Origin: a virus
DNA: 30,927 nt
Virus record (IMG/VR): IMGVR_UViG_3300034072_002219
Span: 1-30,927 of that record
Strand: one strand, 5' to 3'
Shown: positions 1 to 6,420 of the stretch, in pieces
How positions within the stretch are numbered: the first letter of the stretch is position 1
Layout: every line of letters begins with the position of its first letter
Translations under genes and position numbers: made by a program
Notes under the pieces: generated by a model
Databases searched by the model: none
The model's input: the letters and a program-made list of their open reading frames with translations, nothing else
Told to the model about the DNA's origin: nothing

Positions 1-1389
1 TCAGCGACGGCGACGCGCCGAGGCAAGTTCCGCCACGTTGGTATCGCGCTGGTATCGCAAGTGTGCGTCGGTGTGCTCGCCAACGGCCGCCCAGAACGCC
101 TCGGTGGAGGCGATGAACTCGCGCAGATACTCGGGGCGGAGGTGGGTGTAGTTCGCGCCGGTGCCCTCTTCGCTGTGACCGGCGGCCGCGTCGATCTGCG
201 CGTCGGGCACGCCGTAGCGCTTGTGCCAGGTATGGATGGTGTGGCGTAGGGTGTTCGGCGTGCCGATACCGCGCAGCTTCGGCCGAGGCCGCGTCTCGCC
301 CAGCTTGCGGCGCGGCGGAAGCCAGACCTGGTCGCCGGCCTTGTCGCGCACCTGCTCCGCAAAACCCAGATCCGGCCGGGCCGCGTGCGCTGCGAGCAGC
401 ACGCCTTCGAAGGCGTTGCCGATGTCGCTAGTCGGGCGTTCGTAAAAGTCGGGGCCGCCGGCGGCGCGCGTCTTGAGTGACGTCGGAACGCGATAGCGGA
501 TGATCTTGCCGGTTGCGCCTTCCAGCCACGGAGCGAGCGTGGGGCAAATCGGCACGATCGGCCGCCGCTTGCGGGTCTGTTCTTCGCCGGGGCGAAGGAA
601 GTGGATCATGCCGCGGCGGACCTGCGCGGCGTCCAGCTCGAGCGTCGCTTCGGCGCGGCCGTGGGTGCTCAGCATGATCATCGTGAACAGGAAGACGTGA
701 TCGCGTTCAGGCGTGGCGCGCGCCGCGTCCAGAATTGCGGCCACCTGCTCGGGGCTCCACTCCAGCTCCTTCGGCTTCTTGCGGCCCTTCACGTCCTTGA
801 TCTTCGGCGCGCTCGACAGCCGATTGATCTCCGGTCTCATGGCCCAATTGATCGGACCGCGCAGCGCCGCCAGGTCGCGCGAGATCGTCGGCGCCGAAAC
901 GCCCTGGGCCGCACGCCACGTAATGAAGGCATCAACCAGTGCGTTGGATACGCTGGCGACGGCGAACGGTTCGGGCAGCAGCTGCTGCGCGCGCAGCTCC
1001 GCCCAGAACGCCTCGAGGCGATCGACGCTGTCGAGATAGCGCTCGGGGCTTTCAAGGTGCGCGACATGCTCTTCCAGCCAGGCGGCGGTGAGATCCGCGA
1101 GCAGCACCTCGTGGGGACCGCGCGGCCCGGTGGGCGTGATCGCCTCGGCCCGAGCCTTCCATGCGGTCCAGTGATCTATGAGGGCGAGTTTCGCCGCTTC
1201 CGGCGGATTTCCGCCGTCACCGCCGATACCCGTCGATGCGCGCCGAGTGACACGTCCATCGAGCCAGCAGATATTCCAGTCGTCGCGGTCCCGGCGGTAC
1301 CAGAGCCAGAAAGGACCGAGCTCGAAGCGCTGGGCTTCGCCGGCCGTGGTCTTTCCGGAACCTGCACCGCTCCGCCGCTTGCCTGCCAT
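1..1389 (-). CDS. int: Tyrosine-recombinase integrase (phage Int)
   Basis: A 462-residue site-specific recombinase that would insert and excise the prophage. The C-terminal half carries the family landmarks: the first Arg in STHGRAEATLEL (about residue 245), TLRHT in the box II region (about 380), GHSEEGTGANY with the second His and the likely nucleophile Tyr (about 405-415). The N-terminal 200 residues hold a charged arm region and a core-binding segment (ISRDLAALRGPINWA). Box II reads TPNTLR where most relatives have HxLR, so the first box II residue is Asn, not His. ATG at 1389. It is the last gene of the minus-strand early operon, so an attachment site should lie just left of position 1. 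Confidence 0.93.
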   Translation of the reverse strand: MAGKRRSGAGSGKTTAGEAQRFELGPFWLWYRRDRDDWNICWLDGRVTRRASTGIGGDGGNPPEAAKLALIDHWTAWKARAEAITPTGPRGPHEVLLADLTAAWLEEHVAHLESPERYLDSVDRLEAFWAELRAQQLLPEPFAVASVSNALVDAFITWRAAQGVSAPTISRDLAALRGPINWAMRPEINRLSSAPKIKDVKGRKKPKELEWSPEQVAAILDAARATPERDHVFLFTMIMLSTHGRAEATLELDAAQVRRGMIHFLRPGEEQTRKRRPIVPICPTLAPWLEGATGKIIRYRVPTSLKTRAAGGPDFYERPTSDIGNAFEGVLLAAHAARPDLGFAEQVRDKAGDQVWLPPRRKLGETRPRPKLRGIGTPNTLRHTIHTWHKRYGVPDAQIDAAAGHSEEGTGANYTHLRPEYLREFIASTEAFWAAVGEHTDAHLRYQRDTNVAELASARRRR

Positions 1390-1547
1390 CCTGCCCTGAA
1401 TTCCTCCGATTCGATTTCACACAGCACCGCGTAGACGCGCGGGTCCATCAACGTCCGCGCATGCTCCGTATCGAGGTGCAGGCGCTCGCCCAGCCGGGCG
1501 GCGCGCCGCACGCGCTTGAGCAAGACGCTGATAGGAAGGTCATCCAT
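1176..1547 (-). CDS. Small unknown protein overlapping the integrase start
   Basis: A 123-residue ORF of no recognised family. The first 60 residues (MDDLPISVLLKRVRRAARLG...) look like real helical, charged protein. The last 70 residues lie over the integrase N-terminus in another frame and are Ser/Gly/Arg-rich low-complexity sequence, so the reading may be conserved only up to the integrase start. ATG at 1547 overlaps the methyltransferase stop by 8 bases; an in-frame start at 1583 also exists. Its place directly before int would suit an excisionase or recombination-directionality factor, but no HTH motif is clear. Confidence 0.6.
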   Translation of the reverse strand: MDDLPISVLLKRVRRAARLGERLHLDTEHARTLMDPRVYAVLCEIESEEFRAGWQASGGAVQVPERPRPAKPSASSSVLSGSGTAGTATTGISAGSMDVSLGAHRRVSAVTAEIRRKRRNSPS

Positions 1548-2319
1548 GCCCGATAGCTTCCGATTCGGCGAATCGAGCCCCACCGCGTTCCATGGTGGCT
1601 CGATAGGCAGCGGCGATGCGATCGACGGCGGTGGCGAAGTGCGTGGGGTTGTGCTCGATCCCGGTGAACACTTTGCCGGCGCCGATCGCGGCGACGCCGG
1701 TGGTACCGCTGCCCATGAAGGGATCGAGCACGGTAGTACCGGCGACGTTCACCATGATGCTGGCCATCAGCGCGACGGGCTTGCATGTCGGGTGTCCGTG
1801 GCGATCGGCCCCGCGCGGGGAGTCGAAGCGGCGGACGCGTAGCTTCTCGCCGACGTCGCCGGCGGGGTGATAGCCGCGGGTCCAGGCATGCACGTAGAAT
1901 TCGCAGTCGCTGCGATAGTGCTTGTTGGCGATCGGCTGCGGGTTGACCTTCTGCCAGATGCAGAGCGCGTGCCGGTCGAAGCTGCCGGCGACATGGGTGA
2001 GCAGCTTGGCGAGCTGGTTGTTGCTGGCGAACACAACGGCGCTGCCGCAGAGCAGCGGGTTGATGATGCCGAGGTCGAACCCCTTGTGCAGATCCTCCGC
2101 CACCATCCGGTCGAAGTTCGGGCGGCGCTTGCGGTAGTGGCCGCCGCCGCTGGCATCGATCAGGTAGGGCGGGTCCATCACCTCGGCGTCGAAGAAGCCG
2201 AGGCGTGGGCGCAGGGTATAGGCGTCGGCCTGGTAGAGCCGGTGGGGGCCGATCTGGACGACGCCGACGTCGCCAGCGCGGTCGCCCAGATCAACCCCGA
2301 TGAGGACGGGGGCGTTCAT
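1540..2319 (-). CDS. DNA methyltransferase (DPPY, beta-class amino-MTase)
   Basis: A 259-residue S-adenosylmethionine-dependent DNA methylase of the N6-adenine/N4-cytosine type. Catalytic motif IV is MDPPYLID near residue 48, and the cofactor-binding motif I, LDPFMGSGTTG, is near residue 205. This order (IV before I, with target recognition between) is the beta class, as in CcrM-like and many phage orphan enzymes. DPPY favours adenine N6 methylation; the target sequence cannot be read from the gene. No restriction endonuclease partner lies nearby, so it is an orphan that may protect phage DNA from host restriction. Its ATG overlaps the upstream DUF5131 stop as ATGA. Confidence 0.88.
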   Translation of the reverse strand: MNAPVLIGVDLGDRAGDVGVVQIGPHRLYQADAYTLRPRLGFFDAEVMDPPYLIDASGGGHYRKRRPNFDRMVAEDLHKGFDLGIINPLLCGSAVVFASNNQLAKLLTHVAGSFDRHALCIWQKVNPQPIANKHYRSDCEFYVHAWTRGYHPAGDVGEKLRVRRFDSPRGADRHGHPTCKPVALMASIMVNVAGTTVLDPFMGSGTTGVAAIGAGKVFTGIEHNPTHFATAVDRIAAAYRATMERGGARFAESEAIGHG

Positions 2320-3242
2320 GCGGGAAATCCGTTGTGCTGGACGCCGTCGAGCAGCTTGCCGGCAGCACGCTTGCCGACGCGGAAGAACCCGCCTTCTGAC
2401 CTGCAGCGCTCGATCGCTTCATCGCCGTAATACCACCAGCCGAGCTGGTCGCCGTGAAGCCATTCTCCAACCTGCTTGAACAGGAATGCGACGCCCGCAG
2501 CTGCGCACTGGTCGCGCAAGCTCCGAGCCCAATCCGGGTGCATTGGCCGCGCGCCCGGGCCGCTCTCGCCGCCGACAATTATCCAATCGATTTTCCCAAG
2601 CGAATGCTTGGTTGCGCCGTGATATAGCCGCCCGCCACCATAGCGATCCGGATTCATGCCCCATCCCATTCCGACCAATGCGTCGAATGGGTCGGTGCAG
2701 TTCTCCAGTTTGATGGAGGTGAGGTCGACTGGCCCTAGCAGCGGCTCCATCGATAGAAAACGCACGCTGGCGGGCGTCGCCAGCAGCTTCGGGATGTCGC
2801 GGTTCGCCTCTTCCTGGCTAACGATCGTTGCGCCCAGCCAGACGTTCTCGGGCATGCCGCCCGCCGCCTCGATCATCACGGAGGCGTTGCCGATGCGCTT
2901 CGTCAACAGCAGCCAATCGAGGTGCGGCGTCTCGCGGATCAGCTGGAATAATTCGGCGCGGACGGCCGGATCTGCGCGGTTGTCGAACACGTCGGCCAGG
3001 CTGGCGCAGAAAACGCGCTCCCGCACGCCCAGCTTGGCCGCCCGGTTATTCCAGCGGCGCGGTTGCTTCCACGTCGATGGGGCGGTGCGGCGGCGCTCGC
3101 CCTCATTGCCCCAGACTACGCCGAGGCGGGCGATAGCCACCGCCTCGGCGTAACAGTGGTCGCAGCCTGGCCCGACCTTCGTGCAGCCGATCCAAGGATT
3201 GAAGGTGTGGTGTGTCCATTCGATTGCGCTGTTCTCAGCCAT
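2316..3242 (-). CDS. Phage Gp37/Gp68 family protein (DUF5131)
   Basis: A 308-residue protein of the DUF5131 family, common in phages and prophages and of unsettled function. It opens with the family signature SAIEWTHHTFNPWIGC and a C-x6-C-x2-C cluster (Cys20, Cys27, Cys30), suggesting an iron-sulfur or metal centre like radical-SAM enzymes. Further family blocks are FCASLADVFDN, DWLLLTKR, WLGATI, RFLSMEPLLG and WIIVGGESG. The ATG at 3242 is chosen because homologues start near MAEN; an in-frame start 15 bases upstream is possible. It overlaps the lar-like stop by 8 bases. Elsewhere this family can neighbour three-Cys-motif partner proteins; none is visible here. Confidence 0.87.
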   Translation of the reverse strand: MAENSAIEWTHHTFNPWIGCTKVGPGCDHCYAEAVAIARLGVVWGNEGERRRTAPSTWKQPRRWNNRAAKLGVRERVFCASLADVFDNRADPAVRAELFQLIRETPHLDWLLLTKRIGNASVMIEAAGGMPENVWLGATIVSQEEANRDIPKLLATPASVRFLSMEPLLGPVDLTSIKLENCTDPFDALVGMGWGMNPDRYGGGRLYHGATKHSLGKIDWIIVGGESGPGARPMHPDWARSLRDQCAAAGVAFLFKQVGEWLHGDQLGWWYYGDEAIERCRSEGGFFRVGKRAAGKLLDGVQHNGFPA

Positions 3243-3654
3243 GGGCCACCTCAGCATGGTCTACGGCTGGCAAACTTTGCAGAAGGATGCGTGCGTTGCG
3301 CAGATCGCCAAGCCTGACGGCAATGGCCACCTTCACGTTGGTGGCGATCTCCCAAGACTCACCGCACAGCGGCGGAGGTACGAGCTTCTCGAAGGTGGCC
3401 CGTATCTCTGCAGCTACGGGTTCGGTGCGGTAGCGTGCTGACCATGCCCGGCGAGCGGCCATTTCGCCCGGCTCGGCGCCGTGATCTTCGGCAGCGACAT
3501 CGGCATCGACCTCATTGCACCGCGTCGGCCCGCGCGCGCCGCACGCATTGCAGATGACATAGCAACTGGAGAAGTCCGCCCGCTCGACGAACGTGTCGGC
3601 GCTGCCGCAAAAGGGGCAGTCGGGAAGGGGCGGCATATTCAGGTAGTCGGTCAT
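3235..3654 (-). CDS. Lar-like restriction alleviation protein, zinc ribbon
   Basis: 139 residues. The N-terminal 80 residues match the Lar pattern: PDCPFCGSAD, then CYVICNACGARGP, then AARRAWSARY, giving a CxxC...CxxC zinc ribbon (Cys13, 16, 35, 38). Lar of the Rac prophage relieves type I restriction by modulating host methylation; that role is inferred here by family. A C-terminal extension of about 55 residues has no known match. The ATG at 3654 is preceded by AAGGGAACCATC, a good ribosome-binding site; an in-frame ATG at 3669 lacks one. The same leader precedes the Ogr-like gene at 9750. Confidence 0.75.
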   Translation of the reverse strand: MTDYLNMPPLPDCPFCGSADTFVERADFSSCYVICNACGARGPTRCNEVDADVAAEDHGAEPGEMAARRAWSARYRTEPVAAEIRATFEKLVPPPLCGESWEIATNVKVAIAVRLGDLRNARILLQSLPAVDHAEVAHG

Positions 3655-3670
3655 GATGGTTCCCTTCATG

Positions 3671-3697
3671 TGCCCCCGCTGCCGGAGCGGCGGGGGC
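3671..3697 (-). other. GC-rich hairpin upstream of lar-like gene
   Basis: Seven-base perfect arms CCCCCGC (3673-3679) and GCGGGGG (3690-3696) with a 10-base loop, in the 88-base gap between the 3743-4105 gene and the lar-like start. No T-tract follows, so it may be an mRNA processing or stability element rather than a full terminator. Confidence 0.4.
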
Positions 3698-3742
3698 TGG
3701 CGACCCGGGGGCTTTGCCCGCCTCGGGGATCGGGTTCGGCCG

Positions 3743-4105
3743 TCAGGAGACGTGGGAGGGGGCCGCGGCGCGGATGCGTTCCGCCGCCTCGACGGCTTCA
3801 CGCTGGATCTGCTCCAGGGCGCGGCGCGCGGCGACGGGGCCGAATGCTTCCTCGTCTTCCAGGCAGTGGGTGGCGAGGCTGGCGATATCGAACAGATCGT
3901 CGTGCGCCTGGTCGATCGCGGCGCGCAGGCCGCCATGCCCGGCGGCGCGGGCCAGGGCTTCCCGGGCAAGCCGTGCAGCCTTCTCGCGGCGGATGCGTCG
4001 GCGGGCGAGGATGGCGCGGGGGATCTCCAGCACCACCAGCTGCGCTGCGAGGCCGCACGCCAGATAGGCGGGAAGATCGGCGAGCAGGGTACGAAGGTCG
4101 GTCAT
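3743..4105 (-). CDS. Small unknown early protein, possible membrane anchor
   Basis: 120 residues, family not recognised. Residues 8-32 (PAYLACGLAAQLVVLEIPRAIL) are hydrophobic and could be one membrane segment; the rest is a basic patch (ARRRIRREKAARL) and then acidic, Ala-rich helix that could form a coiled coil. The ATG is preceded by GAAGGAGAAGAT, a strong ribosome-binding site. It lies in the minus-strand early operon, 10 bases after the 4116-4595 gene. Confidence 0.7.
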   Translation of the reverse strand: MTDLRTLLADLPAYLACGLAAQLVVLEIPRAILARRRIRREKAARLAREALARAAGHGGLRAAIDQAHDDLFDIASLATHCLEDEEAFGPVAARRALEQIQREAVEAAERIRAAAPSHVS

Positions 4106-4115
4106 ATCTTCTCCT

Positions 4116-4595
4116 TCAGGCGGCGGCGCGCAGGGGCTTGCGCGTGTCGGGGTGGTTGGCGGGTTCGAAGTTCGCCGGCGCGGCGGGCGCCTGCAGGCGC
4201 CTGCGCAGTTCCTGGTTGGTTTCGTGCAGCATCAGGATGTGCGGCAGGTCGATCGCGGCCGACCAAGGGCGGTGGTGCCAGGCCAGCGCCTTGACCCGCT
4301 CGAACCGTTCCGGATCCGGGCCGGGATCGGCGGCGAGCTTTGCGAGGATGTCCGCCAGCTCGGCGCGGATCTCGGCATGGCTGGTGCGCAGCTCGGGGGC
4401 GTCGCGCCGCTTTTCGACCGCGCGCCAGATCGCGGCGAGCGCCCGCATGATGCGCGCCTTGTCCGCCGCGACGGCCGCTTCGGGATCGCCGACCTTGGCC
4501 AGCGCCTGGGCATGCTGGGCGCGCACCGCATAGATCCGCGCGGCTTCCTCGGCGAGGGCGGGATAGTCACGGGTGGTGATGGCGAGGGGCGTCAT
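4116..4595 (-). CDS. Unknown helical early protein
   Basis: 159 residues, Ala/Arg/Glu-rich and predicted mostly helical, with no recognised domain. Residues 15-60 (ALAEEAARIYAVRAQHAQALAK...) have a heptad-like pattern. ATG at 4595 is chosen because it forms an ATGA overlap with the upstream gene's stop; a TTG at 4601 in the same frame is less likely. Possibly a replication or packaging accessory; nothing in the sequence decides this. Confidence 0.7.
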   Translation of the reverse strand: MTPLAITTRDYPALAEEAARIYAVRAQHAQALAKVGDPEAAVAADKARIMRALAAIWRAVEKRRDAPELRTSHAEIRAELADILAKLAADPGPDPERFERVKALAWHHRPWSAAIDLPHILMLHETNQELRRRLQAPAAPANFEPANHPDTRKPLRAAA

Positions 4596-4858
4596 CGCCA
4601 ACCTTCGACAAAGCGGGAGAGGGCGGCGAGCAGTTGGCCCGTCATTTCGTCCAGCGGTTCACCGGCGGCGATGGCGGCCTCGATCGTGAGCTTGGTGGCG
4701 TCGGCCATGTGCTCGATCGCTTCGTTGTCGAAGGCGATGTGGTCGCCGATCGGGCCGGAGCAGGCGCGCTCCAAGATCTCGGCGCAGGCGGTGGTGGCCT
4801 GGCTGGCGGCCACCATGGCGAGGCGGCGGAACGCCGGGCTGTCGACGACGCCGGTCAT
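4592..4858 (-). CDS. Small unknown early protein
   Basis: 88 residues (MTGVVDSPAFRRL...RFVEGW). No recognised family; mostly helical, mildly acidic, no transmembrane segment or Cys cluster. It is joined on both sides by ATGA overlaps (to the ASCH gene upstream and the 4116-4595 gene downstream), so it is almost certainly translated as part of the early operon. Confidence 0.72.
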   Translation of the reverse strand: MTGVVDSPAFRRLAMVAASQATTACAEILERACSGPIGDHIAFDNEAIEHMADATKLTIEAAIAAGEPLDEMTGQLLAALSRFVEGWR

Positions 4859-5364
4859 TCGGCACCGCCGATCAGCTGGCTGGGCGTGGGCCAGTTCCAG
4901 AAGCCCTGGGCGCCGCGCATCGGCACGGGTTCGGGCCACGCCTCGATGTCGAGCATGGGCCAGCCCCAATTGGCATGGGCGTCGCGGTCGCTGTCGTTTG
5001 CGCGGGGGACGCCGAATTCCTCGGCAATCTCGGTGCCGACGCGCGGCTCTCCAACGATCGCGGTTCCCAGCCCGACCGAAAGCGGAAGTTCGTTCGTCTG
5101 TGCCAACGCAAGGATGGGCCTCGCCTTGTCCGCGTGGAGACAGGTCTCTGCCCAGGCGAGAGCATAATCTTCGCCAAGCGTCCGCTCGAGCAGCATGTTG
5201 AACAGCAGAAGGGTGTCGAAGCTGTCGGCCTTGCGGGCAGCTGCATGAATGACGATGCGCTGGCCGATGATCGACCGAGGAGCGCGCCAGCGTCGGAACT
5301 CGTAGGGCTTGGCGCCAGCGATGATAAGGCTGGCCCAGGGCTGCCAGACGGTGAGCGCCTTCAT
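4855..5364 (-). CDS. ASCH-domain protein
   Basis: 169 residues with the ASCH/PUA-like opening KALTVWQPWASLIIAGAKPYEFR, followed by RIVIHAAAR and AIVGEPRVG strands of the same beta-barrel. ASCH domains bind nucleic acid, probably RNA or modified bases; some members are ribonucleases or amidohydrolases acting on modified nucleosides. Many phages carry one, often among early genes. The C-terminal part (ANWGWPMLDIEAW...GFWNW) is Trp-rich, typical of the phage versions. ATGA overlaps link it to both neighbours. Confidence 0.83.
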   Translation of the reverse strand: MKALTVWQPWASLIIAGAKPYEFRRWRAPRSIIGQRIVIHAAARKADSFDTLLLFNMLLERTLGEDYALAWAETCLHADKARPILALAQTNELPLSVGLGTAIVGEPRVGTEIAEEFGVPRANDSDRDAHANWGWPMLDIEAWPEPVPMRGAQGFWNWPTPSQLIGGAE

Positions 5365-5621
5365 GCTGCACCGCCTTCCGCGCCGGCGGCCGGCGCAGCG
5401 GGTTCGGGATCATAGCGCGTGCCGCAGAACGGGCAGAAGGTGTGGGCGAACAGGCGCGGCTTGCTCGATCGGCGTTCGGGGTTGCCGGTATCCTTTCTGA
5501 TCAGGCCGGAATAGGTCCGCGAAACCAGCGCGCCGTGGCCAAAGCAGATGGCGGTGTCGAGCCGGTGTTCTTCGAGCTTCGCGTCAATGTCGGATATGCA
5601 ACTGCAGGGTTGGTGGGCCAT
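5361..5621 (-). CDS. Small Cys-containing unknown protein
   Basis: 86 residues. It has an N-terminal CSC and a later CPFCGTRYDPEP, resembling half of a zinc ribbon with Cys6, Cys8, Cys68 and Cys71 as possible metal ligands. The Pro/Ala-rich tail looks disordered. The ATG has a clear ribosome-binding site (GAAGGAG, 8 bases upstream), and the stop overlaps the ASCH start as ATGA. Function unknown. Confidence 0.68.
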   Translation of the reverse strand: MAHQPCSCISDIDAKLEEHRLDTAICFGHGALVSRTYSGLIRKDTGNPERRSSKPRLFAHTFCPFCGTRYDPEPAAPAAGAEGGAA

Positions 5622-5646
5622 GTGCGGGGCTCCTTCGGGTAAAGGG

Positions 5647-5949
5647 TCAGTCCACCCGCTCGCCGAGCATGGCGGCGGTGCGGGCGTAGGTGCGGGCGGC
5701 CTTGGCGGCGGGGCCGTTAGCCTGGTCGGCGGGCTTGCGGCCGAGGTGCTGCAGGATGTGCTGTTCCGTCCGCCGGACGATCCGGGTGAGGCCGAGGCGG
5801 CGGAGCTTGGACAGGTGATTGCGCATCAGCGCCGGCACCTCGTCCCAGCATTGCAGGCAGACGAGCTGCCAGCGCTCGCGGGCCGCGGTGCAGCCGCGCC
5901 GACGGCAGCGGCAGGTGCGCTTGGCGTGGAAGCTGGCGGGGCGCTTCAT
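5647..5949 (-). CDS. Small basic Cys-rich unknown protein
   Basis: 100 residues, strongly basic. The first 35 residues hold the cysteines (RTCRCRRRGC...LVCLQCW), a likely zinc knuckle or ribbon, followed by a helical region (NHLSKLRRLGLTRIVRRTEQHIL). The composition suits a nucleic-acid-binding protein. It starts at an ATGA overlap with the 48-residue gene upstream. Confidence 0.68.
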   Translation of the reverse strand: MKRPASFHAKRTCRCRRRGCTAARERWQLVCLQCWDEVPALMRNHLSKLRRLGLTRIVRRTEQHILQHLGRKPADQANGPAAKAARTYARTAAMLGERVD

Positions 5950-6092
5950 GCCTGCCTCCGCCGGCGCAGGTTCACCGCCTGGTCGAGCCGTTCGAACTCG
6001 CGGCGTTCCTCGGGCGTGAGCCGCTTCGCATGGGGGCGGCGGGCGTCCAGCTCGCGCCAGCGCGGCATCAGGTTGGGGATGGGCGCGGGCAT
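5946..6092 (-). CDS. Very small unknown protein (48 residues)
   Basis: MPAPIPNLMPRWRELDARRP... is basic and helical with no known family. It shares one base with the upstream stop (TGATG at 6090-6094) and four with the downstream start (ATGA), so although tiny it fits the coupled operon well. Confidence 0.6.
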   Translation of the reverse strand: MPAPIPNLMPRWRELDARRPHAKRLTPEERREFERLDQAVNLRRRRQA

Positions 6093-6370
6093 CAGAGCGG
6101 CGCCCCCGCCAGTGCCAGCAGCGCGACCATGACGATCAGCACCACGCCCCACCCGCGCCAGCCCGGTCCTTCATCGGGGAAGCGGCGGTGCGCGTCCGGC
6201 TGCGCCAGATCGTAGCGGAGGTGGAGCCGGCCCCAGCGCTCGCTCTCCGCGCGGGGCAGGCGGCGGGAAACCACGTCCGGCCCGGCGGTGGTGCGGGCGG
6301 TGACTTTGCGCAGGCGGCCATGGTGGCCGGGCACGGATCGGGATGCAGCGCTTCGACGGAAGAATCGCAT
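6092..6370 (-). CDS. Small tail-anchored membrane protein
   Basis: 92 residues. The N-terminal 70 are basic and Arg-rich, and the C-terminal 20 (WGVVLIVMVALLALAGAP) form one hydrophobic segment ending at the C-terminus, so it should be tail-anchored with the basic part in the cytoplasm. The ATG at 6370 is preceded by GGAGAGCATCC. Longer in-frame readings upstream only shadow the primase gene. Function unknown. Confidence 0.6.
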   Translation of the reverse strand: MRFFRRSAASRSVPGHHGRLRKVTARTTAGPDVVSRRLPRAESERWGRLHLRYDLAQPDAHRRFPDEGPGWRGWGVVLIVMVALLALAGAPL

Positions 6371-6420
6371 GGATGCTCTCCAGACAAGGGAAGGGGTGCG
6401 GGGCGAGGTGAAGGGGGGCG

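Noticed and set aside
601-1434. A 277-residue plus-strand ORF opposite the integrase.
   Set aside because: Arg-rich shadow without recognisable motifs; the integrase is clear on the minus strand.
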